From assembly GCF_001428245.1 (NCBI RefSeq), contig NZ_LMRV01000077.1, forward strand, positions 58,829 through 122,828: 64,000 nt of DNA, read 5' to 3'. This document shows positions 17,250 through 26,088 of this stretch, piece after piece (the stretch's first letter is position 1; every line of letters begins with the position of its first letter). This DNA comes from Paenibacillus sp. Soil522 (lineage in GTDB: Bacteria; Bacillota; Bacilli; Paenibacillales; Paenibacillaceae). Under the pieces are notes generated by a model. The model was not told the DNA's origin and did no database searches. It saw only the letters and a program-made list of their open reading frames with translations. The position numbers were made by a program, and so were the translations under genes.

Positions 17250-18170
17250 ATGATGTTTATTTATACGTATGCAAGCCATGAGGATGAGGCCGCTTTGTGC
17301 GGTCTTGAGCTGCAAACGCTGTTTGGGGAAAAGGTCAGCGGCGGCGTCATCAGCAGCTCATATGGACTTTCGGTAAACCGCAGTCCTTTCGTGAAACGGC
17401 GTATCTCGGTCATGCTGGAAGGAAGCAGCTTAGAGGAGCTGATTTTGCAGCTTCCGTCAATCGAGCTGGGCGGACAAACGTTTAAGGTGCTGTTTACCCC
17501 CGGCGACGAGGCGTTCACCTACGAGGAGCAGCGGCAGCTTGAGCGTGCCGCTGGCGCTGCTATTCGCGGCAAGGCGGACATGCGCAGGGCGGACCGGCTG
17601 TTTGGCCTGACAAAGCTGAATGGGCGCTGGTACTTTGGACAATGCGAGGAGAACGGCGCCATATGGTTAAAGCATCAGAATAAGCCGCAAAATTATTCGA
17701 CGGCGCTTCCGACGCGAGCGGCCCGGGCTATCGTTAATATTGCGGCGGGGCAAGCCCCGCAGCAGCTGCGGTTAATCGATCCTTGCTGCGGAATGGGAAC
17801 CGTGCTTATTGAAGCGATGTCGATGGGCATCGATATCGAAGGTGTTGATCTTAACCCGTTAGCTGTTAGAGGGGCGCGTGTAAACCTTGCTCATTTTGGC
17901 TATCCGGACCGGGTGAGACTTGGCGATATGCGGCTTATTGAAGGGCATTACGATGCGGCGATCGTCGATATGCCCTACAATTTATGCTCCGTGCTGCCGG
18001 AAAACGAGCAGCTTGTCATGCTGGAGAGAGTAAGGAAAATGGCGAAGCGGGCGGTTATTGTTACGACAGAACCGCTCATGCGGCAGCTGGAGCTGGCATC
18101 CTGGTGGATCACCCATAGCACAACATTGAGTAAAGCCTCTTTTACCAGATATATAAGTGTAGTAGAATAA
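17250..18170 (+). CDS. TRM11-like SAM-dependent RNA methyltransferase
   Basis: The 306-residue protein has a C-terminal Rossmann methyltransferase domain with the SAM motif IDPCCGMGTVLIEA, the acidic EGVDLNPLAV and the catalytic motif DMPYNLCS, a variant of the D/N-P-P-Y/F box of N-methyltransferases. The N-terminal 120 residues are shorter than a typical THUMP module. Relatives (TRM11, RlmL/UPF0020) methylate guanines in tRNA or rRNA. The exact target is not evident. Confidence 0.82.
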   Translation: MMFIYTYASHEDEAALCGLELQTLFGEKVSGGVISSSYGLSVNRSPFVKRRISVMLEGSSLEELILQLPSIELGGQTFKVLFTPGDEAFTYEEQRQLERAAGAAIRGKADMRRADRLFGLTKLNGRWYFGQCEENGAIWLKHQNKPQNYSTALPTRAARAIVNIAAGQAPQQLRLIDPCCGMGTVLIEAMSMGIDIEGVDLNPLAVRGARVNLAHFGYPDRVRLGDMRLIEGHYDAAIVDMPYNLCSVLPENEQLVMLERVRKMAKRAVIVTTEPLMRQLELASWWITHSTTLSKASFTRYISVVE

Positions 18171-18202
18171 GGATGATGTAGCGCATGAAACGAGGTGAAC
18201 CT

Positions 18203-18406
18203 ATGTCTACAATTGATCAAAACGAATCTGCAGAGCAGCCGAAACAGCTGACTCAAGCGGAGAAAGCGAAGCAGATGCTCGCTCAGAAGAAGCAAGCGAA
18301 AGCAGGCGGAGCGCCTGGTCAAACGCACCTATCCACGGGGACGCAGGCACTAAAGAGCCAGAACACGAAGAAAGTAAACAATCAACGTAAAAAAATGGGA
18401 GTATAG
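18203..18406 (+). CDS. Small basic hydrophilic protein, unknown
   Basis: The start is ATG 18203 with GAGGTGAACC upstream. The 67-residue product is rich in Lys, Gln and Ala (TQAEKAKQMLAQKKQAKAGG, NTKKVNNQRKKMGV), probably disordered or helical, with no membrane segment. I do not recognise a family. It lies 33 bp after the methyltransferase gene and ends in a terminator, so it is probably the last gene of that small operon. Its basic composition would suit nucleic-acid binding, but that is only inference. Confidence 0.6.
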   Translation: MSTIDQNESAEQPKQLTQAEKAKQMLAQKKQAKAGGAPGQTHLSTGTQALKSQNTKKVNNQRKKMGV

Positions 18407-18447
18407 CTGACGGAGTCGATTTTTTCATGCAGCAATAGCAACGAGGG

Positions 18448-18482
18448 AGAGCGCCGGCTGGCAACAGCTGGGCGCTCTTTTG
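18448..18482 (+). terminator. Terminator after the small basic protein gene
   Basis: AGAGCGCC (18448-18455) pairs with GGCGCTCT (18471-18478), with inner CAGCTG pairing and TTTT at the end. Confidence 0.8.
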
Positions 18483-18542
18483 CAATGGCACCGGTTAAGG
18501 TCATTCACCGTATAAGATGGACGGGAATAAAATAGGAGAAAA

Positions 18543-18575
18543 CGCTTCATTTGACGGAAATGAAGCGCATTTTTT
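18543..18575 (+). terminator. Second hairpin with T-run in the 18.4-18.8 kb gap
   Basis: CGCTTCATTT, loop GACGG, AAATGAAGCG is a perfect 10-bp stem, followed by CATTTTTT. It lies about 60 bp after the first terminator with no gene between. The rest of the gap up to 18783 holds no gene I can support. Confidence 0.7.
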
Positions 18576-18783
18576 CGGATACGAGGTAAATTTAAACGGA
18601 AATAACAATAATATTGAAGAATGAATCCAGCGTCTAACCCACATAATGAATATACGTCGATATTAGCAAATATAAGAGTGTATAAGCCTCGAGGCTATGT
18701 CACGCTTGAAGTTCTTTTACGAAACGGGCCGAGCTTCCAGAGGAAAGCGACTAACGTTTACGTTTATTACGGAGGGATTCGTT

Positions 18784-19479
18784 ATGACGGCGATCAAACC
18801 ATCACGAATGAGCATCTATTTGCTAGCCGGTGTGGCAACATCCAACAGTATTTTTACCGAATGCAAAGTAAAGCTCGAAAAATTGTTTCAATTAGACGGC
18901 ATAGAACCAGTCGTCCATGTCATATTTCCGTATGGCGATGCCAGCCGTAACTTGGTAAGGCAGGTGCTTGAAGTAAAGAGCGATTTGTCTAACCGCTTAA
19001 AAGCCGGACGTGTCGGCGGGCAGCATGCGCTAAGCAAAATCAAACAGACGCTTACGAACGACCGCATCCTGCTGATCGGCCACAGCGGAGGCGGAGCGGC
19101 AGCATATCAAGCGGCGAAAATGCTGTATGAACAAGACAAAGTTGAAGATTTCCGCATCGTGCAGGTTGGATCGCCGCGAACGCCGATTGATCCGAAGCTG
19201 CAGAATCGCGTCAGTTATTTTCATTCTATCGATAGATCGGGCAAGCCCAATGATCCGATCAGCCGAATCGGCACTTGGGGCGGCTGGATTAAAAACGGAT
19301 ATTCGGTGCCGAGATGGAACCGCATGAAATATGCTCCCGGCTATGTCGAAGGCATACCGACGGTCGGCGGGCATGCTGATTATTTCCGCCATACGGACGA
19401 CTATGCCGATCAAGAGGCCGTCTGCAACCTGGATAAAACCATTGACCGTGTACGCGGCTGGTTAAAAGAATGGGTATGA
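18784..19479 (+). CDS. Alpha/beta-hydrolase (lipase-fold) protein
   Basis: The start is ATG 18784 with GGAGGG 9 nt upstream; an in-frame start at 18697 adds residues without support. The 231-residue protein has a nucleophile elbow GHSGGG in RILLIGHSGGGAAAYQAA, preceded by a hydrophobic strand, and VGSPRTP after the next strand, as in class 3-type lipases. A late GGHADYF may supply the catalytic His. There is no signal peptide. A second lipase-fold gene lies convergently downstream. The substrate is unknown. Confidence 0.75.
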   Translation: MTAIKPSRMSIYLLAGVATSNSIFTECKVKLEKLFQLDGIEPVVHVIFPYGDASRNLVRQVLEVKSDLSNRLKAGRVGGQHALSKIKQTLTNDRILLIGHSGGGAAAYQAAKMLYEQDKVEDFRIVQVGSPRTPIDPKLQNRVSYFHSIDRSGKPNDPISRIGTWGGWIKNGYSVPRWNRMKYAPGYVEGIPTVGGHADYFRHTDDYADQEAVCNLDKTIDRVRGWLKEWV

Positions 19480-19510
19480 ATGAGGACTGCTCCAATTTAA
19501 GCCTGATACG

Positions 19511-19584
19511 AAAATAGTGAGGGAAATCTTGCCCGCCATGAACCAGTTTCATGGGGAATAGGATTTTCCTCACTATTTTTTTTT
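19511..19584. terminator. Bidirectional terminator between convergent lipase genes
   Basis: AATAGTGAGGGAAATC pairs with GATTTTCCTCACTATT (one G-U pair), with a second small hairpin inside (CATGAAAC/GTTTCATG-like) and T-runs on the plus strand, A-rich on the other side. Confidence 0.8.
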
Positions 19585-19594
19585 GAAATATAGG

Positions 19595-20413
19595 CTAAAG
19601 CTCAATCGCCGGACACCAGCCGGGCGGCTCGGAACAGACGGACAAGGCAAAGGCGGGGTCCTCGTTTGCAATATTGGCGAAATAGCTAGGTAAAATATGG
19701 TTGCCGGCAACGGAGCCCATCCGGAACGAACGTTTAACCTCGCCCTTTACGTGCATGTAGTAGTAGGTTTGTTTTGTATTTGGCGACTGGTAAACGAGTG
19801 TGGGCAGATGAGGGACGATATCAAATTCGTTTTGAAACCGCCAGTGTGTGGCGACCGTCGAATTATAGCTGCTGGCAAACTTGGGATCGCCGACTCGCGG
19901 AGCGCCAAATGTATACACGATTGGAGCCTTAAATGCGGAGTTGTTTGCCAGATCGATCGCTGCCAGCGTAGCGAGAGCGCCACCGAGGCTATGCCCTGTA
20001 ATAAACAGCGGCTTTTCCGGCGGCAGCTGCTTCAAAATTTCGAGAACTTGCATGCGCGTGGACATGTAAATGTCGGTAAAGCCCTTATGGGTGAGACCGG
20101 AATTTTTGACGGGACGGTATGTCGTCTGCTGGGCTATGAAATCGGATACCCAATCAAAGGCAGAGCCGCTGCCGCGAAAAGCGAGCACGGAGGCGCGCTC
20201 CGAAGTCAGCACAAAACCGAATCTCTCCGCGCTGTTATCGTAAGCCTTTGCCTTAAATTCGCTTACTAAGCTATATCCTCTAGGCACTAGAAACAGTCCG
20301 TCCTTGTTATTGTACTGCATATACGTTTGTCCGCAAACCGCAGCTAAAAACAGAGCAGTTCGAAGATCGAGCTCCTGCGCTGCTGCTTGCGTATCTCTCG
20401 TTTTTGCACCCAT
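19595..20413 (-). CDS. Lipase class 3-family protein
   Basis: The start is ATG 20413 with GGAGGGATGAT just upstream; a longer frame to 20446 has no ribosome binding site. The 272-residue protein has the class 3 lipase layout: LAFRGSGSAFDWVSDF (oxyanion-region strand and the DWxxD motif), the nucleophile elbow ITGHSLGGALATLAA, TFGAPRVGDPKFA, NEFDIVPHLP with the catalytic Asp, and a late GNHILPSYF with a candidate His. There is no clear signal peptide. Class 3 lipases split acylglycerols or phospholipids; specificity cannot be told. Confidence 0.9.
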   Translation of the reverse strand: MGAKTRDTQAAAQELDLRTALFLAAVCGQTYMQYNNKDGLFLVPRGYSLVSEFKAKAYDNSAERFGFVLTSERASVLAFRGSGSAFDWVSDFIAQQTTYRPVKNSGLTHKGFTDIYMSTRMQVLEILKQLPPEKPLFITGHSLGGALATLAAIDLANNSAFKAPIVYTFGAPRVGDPKFASSYNSTVATHWRFQNEFDIVPHLPTLVYQSPNTKQTYYYMHVKGEVKRSFRMGSVAGNHILPSYFANIANEDPAFALSVCSEPPGWCPAIEL

Positions 20414-20564
20414 ATCATCCCTCCGCTCATACGATCCCGGCCACATCGATGTTGTATTGTATGATGGAATGGGCGGATGGGTACCTGCGGATAAAAAATG
20501 GACTTCACGCTATGACTGCAAGTATAATCTTGGATGTAAGTCCATTCTGAAAGGGGATTCATAC

Positions 20565-21533
20565 ATGTCACTTCAAATAGGAATTATTGGTACTGGCTGG
20601 TTTGGCATGATGCACGCCGAGAAGCTTGCTAAGCGAGATGGGGTCAAGGTGGCTGCCTTCGCAGCTACGAGCCAGCAAAAAGCGGATTTGGCAGCACAGC
20701 GGTTCGAGGGTGCCAGCGGTTATGATTCGATTTACAATATGCTGGACGAATGTAAGCTTGACGCCGTTTATGTATGCGTACCGCCGTTCGCGCATGGAGA
20801 GATTGAGACGGCGCTGCTTGATCGCAGCATTCCTTTTCTGGTGGAAAAGCCGATCGGATTAGACGGGCAGCTGCCGACAGCTATTTTGAAAGGAATTGAA
20901 GAGAAGAAGCTGATTACATCAGTCGGCTATCACTTTCGCTATATGGATGGGACGGATCGCGCAAGGGAGCTGCTGCGTGAGCGCACGGCCTTGATGGCGC
21001 TTGGATACTGGATGGGATCGATGCCGGGCGTTAGCTGGTGGCGCAAAATGGAAGGCTCAGGCGGACAATTCGTCGAGCAGACGACGCACATCGTGGACTT
21101 GCTCCGTTATACGGTTGGCGAAGTGAGCGAAGTGTATGCGGCCTACGGTGATCGTTACATGAGCAGCGCGGAGGAAGGCGTAACCGTTCCAGATGTAGGT
21201 ACAGTTACCTTGAAACTTGCGGGCGGTTCTGTGGCTACGATTAGCAATACATGTGCAATTCCTGCGGGCGATCGTGCCGGACTACATATTTATACGAATA
21301 AAGGTGTGCTTGAGCTGGGACACAGCGGACTGACCGACGTGGAAGCGGGACGCAAGACGGAATATGCCAATCGAAACGATCCTTACGAGCTGGAGAACGA
21401 TGCTTTTCTTCATGCGGTTAAGACCGGAGATCCATCGCGAATCCGTTCAACCTATGCGGATGCGCTGCTTACGCATCAAGTGACCATCGCGGCGAATGAA
21501 TCGGCGCGCACGGGGCTGCCGGTAAAGCTGTAA
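20565..21533 (+). CDS. Gfo/Idh/MocA-family oxidoreductase
   Basis: The start is ATG 20565 with AAAGGGG upstream. The longer frame from 20304 lies opposite the lipase gene and is not protein-like. The 322-residue protein has a Rossmann motif (GIIGTGWFGMMHAEKL), VYVCVPPFAHGE, and the catalytic EKP motif in PFLVEKPIGLD. The substrate-domain helix has GGGQ-like GSGGQFVEQTTHIVDLLRY with the conserved His. It probably acts on a sugar or cyclitol with NAD(P). It is monocistronic between a divergent lipase gene and a strong terminator. Confidence 0.88.
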   Translation: MSLQIGIIGTGWFGMMHAEKLAKRDGVKVAAFAATSQQKADLAAQRFEGASGYDSIYNMLDECKLDAVYVCVPPFAHGEIETALLDRSIPFLVEKPIGLDGQLPTAILKGIEEKKLITSVGYHFRYMDGTDRARELLRERTALMALGYWMGSMPGVSWWRKMEGSGGQFVEQTTHIVDLLRYTVGEVSEVYAAYGDRYMSSAEEGVTVPDVGTVTLKLAGGSVATISNTCAIPAGDRAGLHIYTNKGVLELGHSGLTDVEAGRKTEYANRNDPYELENDAFLHAVKTGDPSRIRSTYADALLTHQVTIAANESARTGLPVKL

Positions 21534-21554
21534 GCAGCCGCCACTACGCATTAC

Positions 21555-21608
21555 GAAAAAAACCGTCTATCAAGGTCGTTTTTTGACCTTCGTGGACGGT
21601 TTTTTTTG
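21555..21608. terminator. Bidirectional terminator
   Basis: AAAAAACCGTC and GACGGTTTTTTTT flank an inner AAGGTC/GACCTT stem, giving T-runs on both strands. It serves the oxidoreductase gene and the convergent CorA gene. Confidence 0.85.
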
Positions 21609-21646
21609 AATAAGATCCAAGCGCAGTATACATTTGCTTCCACTCG

Positions 21647-22834
21647 TTATCTGCGTTTTCTTTTGGAACGCGTCTGCGCTTGAGGCTGCTCAGCGGCAGC
21701 GGCCGATACTTTGCTCTCTGAAAGGCTATCCTTCGTGCGGCGGGATCTGTTCAATCTGGAAAAAGAGCTTCCCGCAGCGATCTCCTTCGGGCTGCGCCCA
21801 TGCAGCAAATCGCCAGTCCAACCCTTCTTCCACAGCCATATATACAGGAAGACCGTAATGACGGTAATGGCTGTTATCATCGCTGTAAAGCCCCATTTGT
21901 ATGTTATGAACGGAAGGTTTTTGAAGTTGACTCCCCATATGCCCCCTATCATCGTAGCAGGCAGGAACAGTACCGTGAATATCGTGAGCGTCTTCATAAT
22001 GTCGTTGCCGCGGAAGTTAGAGATGGCGTCGTCCATTGAGATAAGGGTATCGATCTCCAGCGCGTAATGTTTGAGCAGCGCATCGATCCTCTCCAGCTTA
22101 TGCGTAATCCGCTTGAAGGTGTCGGTATCGGTAAGCTCGTTCATGAACGCTTCCTTGGCGGCGCTATGCAGCTCTCTGACCGGGATGAAGAGATGGCTCC
22201 AGTGGAGCAGTTCATAGCGTCTCTCGAAAATAATATCGATAAGACCGGTATTGTTTTTCTTGCGCATCGTCATTTCCAGCTCGCCGAGCCGGGTCTCGAA
22301 GCCGTCGAGCCCGGCATGGAAGGTTTCCAGCATAATGCTGAGCATTATAAATAAACCTTCTGGAGCGGTCTCGCAGCTATCGAGCTTTGGAGTGTGCTCT
22401 ATGGATTGAAGCCTTAATGGGAGACGCATATCGTCATGCATGGTTAAAAGCTGCTGGTCCGTCAGCCAGAAGTGAAAAGGCTGAACGTCCGATTGGTCCT
22501 CCGTTACCTGGAGCATGAGCGTTCCGTAGAGCAGCTTCTTCGAATTAGACGCTTCGCCGATCGAGATGATATTTGTCCGTCTGTTTGCGCATTCATCAAC
22601 CCAGAAAGCGCATTCCGGAAAAAGCTTCTTTAGCTCACCTGTATGCTGCTCCACGGCATCCTGCTCTATTTTCGCTATAGCTTTAGTGGCTCTTTGCTCC
22701 TCGCGTGATGCAGGTGCTTGTCTTTGCGCAACTTTCCTGCTTGGCAAGGGTGCTTTCCTTACAGTCTGCCCCTTCGATTGCTGCAGTACATGCCATTCCC
22801 ATCCTGCGGGATAGCGAAGCATCCGATGAATCAT
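21647..22834 (-). CDS. CorA-family divalent metal transporter with variant GVN motif
   Basis: The 395-residue protein has a long cytoplasmic alpha/beta domain and helical stalk, then two C-terminal membrane helices (about 283-300 and 314-335). The signature loop after the first reads GGIWGVNFKNLP, so the canonical Gly-Met-Asn is Gly-Val-Asn at 301-303. A basic, Ser-rich tail of about 55 residues follows the last helix (RSRRTKDSLSES, RSKRKRR), longer than in standard CorA. AGGAGG precedes the ATG. Mg2+ is the default substrate, but the altered loop leaves selectivity open. Confidence 0.85.
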   Translation of the reverse strand: MIHRMLRYPAGWEWHVLQQSKGQTVRKAPLPSRKVAQRQAPASREEQRATKAIAKIEQDAVEQHTGELKKLFPECAFWVDECANRRTNIISIGEASNSKKLLYGTLMLQVTEDQSDVQPFHFWLTDQQLLTMHDDMRLPLRLQSIEHTPKLDSCETAPEGLFIMLSIMLETFHAGLDGFETRLGELEMTMRKKNNTGLIDIIFERRYELLHWSHLFIPVRELHSAAKEAFMNELTDTDTFKRITHKLERIDALLKHYALEIDTLISMDDAISNFRGNDIMKTLTIFTVLFLPATMIGGIWGVNFKNLPFITYKWGFTAMITAITVITVFLYIWLWKKGWTGDLLHGRSPKEIAAGSSFSRLNRSRRTKDSLSESKVSAAAAEQPQAQTRSKRKRR

Positions 22835-23031
22835 CGCTTTGCCTCCTGCTTGTCCGATTTTCCAATATCTATTTGTCCATCATACCGCGAACTGCAATGT
22901 TGCACAACCTGATCGTCGGATTCGTCCTATCCTTAGAGGTTTTGTGCGTTAAACCTGCAAAGTTCGACTTATTCCGTCAAAATTAGGGCATACCAAGATT
23001 AGCTTGTCATGAGACAAAGGAGGGAAATACG

Positions 23032-23586
23032 ATGGCAAGAAAGATCGGCATATTCGATACTGAACAGCAAGCAATTACGGCTATAGAGCAGCTTGAGCAA
23101 GCGGGATTCGTGAAAGGCGAGCTCCAGGTGCTGGCGAAGGATATCGAGCATTCCCGGCGCATAGAGGCTGAGAGCGACGTACATGTGGACGAGCTCAGAC
23201 AGCTTGAAGATACGCCGGACCGGCATGGGCTGGGCAGTCTTGGCATGGCACCTGCAGCCGGCTTTGCCGGTGCCGGCATAAACGCCGTTTATGGAGTGGC
23301 GGGCTATGGAGCCGCTCCCTATGCTGCGGCAGGTTTTCCTTTTGCAGCGGCTGTGCTGCTGAACGAGGATGAACATAGCAATACGCTGCAAGCGCTGGGA
23401 CTGGATGATGAGGAAGCGCAGCTATGCAGTCAGGCGCTGCGAAGCGGATCATTAATCGTTATTGTAGAAACCGACGAGAGTAAGACGCTGTTCGATAAGG
23501 ATGGCGGCCCGGATTTATCGCGGCTAGGCACGGCTGAGGCCGTTTTTCGTACGTGTAACGCCTCAGCTATAGCGGACGGAGACTAG
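23032..23586 (+). CDS. General stress protein 17M-like (YflT-type) domain protein
   Basis: The 184-residue protein opens with MARKIGIFDTEQQAITAIEQLEQAGF and continues LQVLAKD, as in the YflT/GS17M domain of Bacillus stress proteins. A central Gly/Ala-rich hydrophobic stretch (about 68-105) could span the membrane or pack as a glycine-zipper hairpin. It ends with LRSGSLIVIVETDE, the usual last strand of the domain. AAAGGAGGG precedes the ATG. No clear SigB promoter was seen. The molecular function of the family is unknown. Confidence 0.72.
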   Translation: MARKIGIFDTEQQAITAIEQLEQAGFVKGELQVLAKDIEHSRRIEAESDVHVDELRQLEDTPDRHGLGSLGMAPAAGFAGAGINAVYGVAGYGAAPYAAAGFPFAAAVLLNEDEHSNTLQALGLDDEEAQLCSQALRSGSLIVIVETDESKTLFDKDGGPDLSRLGTAEAVFRTCNASAIADGD

Positions 23587-23610
23587 CCGAAGCGCTTAAC
23601 GAATACAAAT

Positions 23611-23670
23611 GGAAGAAGCCTCATAGACGCAGGGGAGTCCATGAGGCTTGGTGAGGCTTCTTATTTTTTT
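23611..23670. terminator. Terminator between convergent genes
   Basis: AAGAAGCCTCA pairs with TGAGGCTTCTT around a loop with partial pairing (a second TGAGGCTT is inside), followed by ATTTTTTT. Bidirectional use is likely. Confidence 0.75.
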
Positions 23671-24898
23671 ACACAGTGGCCAGCGATTTGCGGTCCAGCT
23701 TTACGATACCGGTTAACGGATGCTCATCGCCGCGTATAAGATCACGCAGCAGATGGGCTGCGATCATACTGTACACCGATCCGTTTCCGCCGTAGCCTAA
23801 GCAGTAATAGACGTTTTTCCATGCGGGATCGGCTCCGATAAAGGGCAAACCATCCCGCGATTCTCCAAAGGTGGCGCTCCACTCGAATTCAATTGGAGCT
23901 TGCAGCCCGGGAAATAGTTCTTTGAGCTGTCCGTACAAATTTTCGCTTCGCTTATGCCTCTCTTGTTCGCTGTGCAGCGGCTGTTCGATTTTCTCATCCA
24001 AGCCGCCGATGACGATGCGTCCGTCAAGCGTCGTGCGCATGTATAAATAAGGACGCGCCGTTTCCCATATTAGAAACCGCTCATGCCAGTTTAGAAGATT
24101 TTGCTGAACGCCGGTGACAAGCACGAAGGAACGGCTTAATTCCGCTTTGATCAGTTTGCCGCGAAGCTCTTCGGGCTCGTAGCCGACGGCATAAACGACA
24201 TGCTCCGCCTCGATCTCGTAGCCATCCGCAGTACGCAGACGATGAAGGCCGCCCGGCAGCGTATCATGCCCCACGATATCGGTTTGCTCATGTATCACGA
24301 GTCCGGAATCGGCAGCGGCGTTTGCTAAGCCGTTAACGAACAGTAAAGGATTCACCTCGGCATCGCCGTGCGTGACGATAGCGCCCGGTTTCCGGAACGG
24401 AAAATGTTTTGCGATATCATCCGCCGACCAAAATTCAACGTCGAGCCCGCAGCCTTTAAGCGTCTCGTATTCTTTTTTGAGCTTCGGCAGATCCTGCTCG
24501 GTCGATGCGTAATAGAGGCTGCTTCTTCTTCTGAAGCCAACATCCACAGTGAGGGAGTTTGCTGTAATCGCAAGCATATTGACGGCATCCCTGCATGCTC
24601 TGTATAAGGCTTGCGCATCCCGCTCCCCGATTTGCTCGATTAAATCGCAAAGCATGAAGTCGTTGGAAAACTGCAGCATTCCGGTATCTGCCGACGTGGT
24701 GCCGCCTGCTACCTGCCCGCGTTCAAGCATGATGGTCGACAAGCCGCTGCGATTGAAGACGTAGCTGCAAATCGTTCCGGACATGCCTCCTCCTATAATG
24801 GCGACCTGCGTTTTTTTGTTTTGCCGCACGGGCGCAAATTCCCGGATGCTGCCTAGTGTGACCGGCCAATATAGATTTCCGGTATGTAGTTCTTTCAT
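23669..24898 (-). CDS. FAD-dependent oxidoreductase (DAO family)
   Basis: The 409-residue protein has the FAD-binding Rossmann motif VAIIGGGMSGTICSYV at about residue 32, then MLERGQVAGGTTSADTG, the pattern of glycine/sarcosine-oxidase-like DAO enzymes. VVYAVGY near the middle and DGLPFIGADPAWKNVYYCLGYGGNG near the C-terminus complete the fold. Such enzymes oxidise amines or amino acids to imines, making H2O2. No Rieske domain follows. GGGAGTGATGATC precedes the ATG. Confidence 0.87.
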   Translation of the reverse strand: MKELHTGNLYWPVTLGSIREFAPVRQNKKTQVAIIGGGMSGTICSYVFNRSGLSTIMLERGQVAGGTTSADTGMLQFSNDFMLCDLIEQIGERDAQALYRACRDAVNMLAITANSLTVDVGFRRRSSLYYASTEQDLPKLKKEYETLKGCGLDVEFWSADDIAKHFPFRKPGAIVTHGDAEVNPLLFVNGLANAAADSGLVIHEQTDIVGHDTLPGGLHRLRTADGYEIEAEHVVYAVGYEPEELRGKLIKAELSRSFVLVTGVQQNLLNWHERFLIWETARPYLYMRTTLDGRIVIGGLDEKIEQPLHSEQERHKRSENLYGQLKELFPGLQAPIEFEWSATFGESRDGLPFIGADPAWKNVYYCLGYGGNGSVYSMIAAHLLRDLIRGDEHPLTGIVKLDRKSLATV

Positions 24899-25015
24899 TG
24901 ATCATCACTCCCTAGGATAGTATTACCCGAAATTACGAATATGAAGCTGAGGGCAGCGGATACTAACGATAGGAAGGATTTGCTTAGCTATGACAACTTG
25001 GAATTCACAGCTCAT

Positions 25016-25885
25016 CTATTCCCCCAAGCTCCTCATCGCGTCGCGATAGGCTGTAGGGGACTGGCCGTGAAGGCGGCGGAATTGCTTGGAGAAGTACAGG
25101 GCGTCCTGCAGTCCGACGGAAGCGGCAATTTGTTCGACGGTTAGCTCCGGTCGCTCGCGCAGCATGCGGCGCGCTTTGTCGATTCGCAGCTTGAGCAGGA
25201 ACGTGACGGGCGATACGCCGGTTCTCTGCTTGAACAAGCGTGACAAATACGCTCTATTGTAGCCGAGCGACTCTGCCATTTGCTCGATGGAGACGGGATG
25301 AGCGTACTGTGTCGATAAGTAATGCACGACCTGCTGGAGCAGGCGGTCTCCCTCTGCTTGCGCGGTGCGCAGCGTGCTGCCGCTGAGGGCATGCAGCACG
25401 CTTTTATATTCGGCCAGCAGCAAGTGCAAATAGCCTGCAGCCTTTATATCCGCCGCTGCGCCGCCGTTCCGGAAAGTCTCGTGAATTTGGCGGAACAAGG
25501 CGCCCGCGCGCCGCTTATCCTCCGTGAACACGACCTGCTGCGCGGTCGTAAAGCCGGCTGAGGTGACGAGCTCCGCCGCCTGCGTGCCATTAAAGGCGAC
25601 CCAGCGATACCGCCACGGCTCGTCGTTGTCGGATTCATAGCTGATCAGCTGCTCCGGCTCGATCAGAAAGGTGTGGCCCGCGCGCAGCTCATGTCTTGCG
25701 CCATCGCAAATAAAAAGGCCTTTGCCCTCCAGCACGATGTGCATCAAATAGAAATCGTAAACCTTCGGTCCAAGCCGGTGAAGAGGCTTCGTCTGGCTTT
25801 CGCCGGCAAACAATACGTTAAGCGACGCATTCTCTCCGCTCCCGATAACCGGGTTTGAGGCAACCGTATACATATCCTGACGCAT
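25016..25885 (-). CDS. AraC-family transcriptional regulator, probably of the gal genes
   Basis: The 289-residue protein has an N-terminal cupin sugar-sensing domain (about 1-160; HIVLEGKGLFICDG, LRAGHTFLIEPEQ) and two helix-turn-helix units at the C-terminus (VSIEQMAESLGYNRAYLSRLF and LTVEQIAASVGLQDALYFSKQF). It is transcribed divergently from galK, 203 bp apart. That context suggests it senses galactose or a galactoside and switches on galK-galE-galT, like MsmR-type regulators (inference). AGGTGTGAAG precedes the ATG. Confidence 0.85.
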   Translation of the reverse strand: MRQDMYTVASNPVIGSGENASLNVLFAGESQTKPLHRLGPKVYDFYLMHIVLEGKGLFICDGARHELRAGHTFLIEPEQLISYESDNDEPWRYRWVAFNGTQAAELVTSAGFTTAQQVVFTEDKRRAGALFRQIHETFRNGGAAADIKAAGYLHLLLAEYKSVLHALSGSTLRTAQAEGDRLLQQVVHYLSTQYAHPVSIEQMAESLGYNRAYLSRLFKQRTGVSPVTFLLKLRIDKARRMLRERPELTVEQIAASVGLQDALYFSKQFRRLHGQSPTAYRDAMRSLGE

Positions 25886-26088
25886 TTTACTTCACACCTG
25901 CTTTATATTTGAATGGAATGGTGAGCAATTGTAGTGTTTGCCCTATCATAGCATGTCCTGCGAGACATAGAGAAGTCACATTAGTCCATATAAAAAGCAC
26001 TTACCGCCATTTTGTTTTGAAACGGGTTACTTTATACTAAAGTTGAAAATAAACGATACCAATTTGATAAAAAGGAACGTGATAGCAA

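Noticed and set aside
18621-18950. Rightward frame overlapping the start of the lipase-fold gene
   Set aside because: No ribosome site and it overlaps the well-supported gene at 18784 in another frame.
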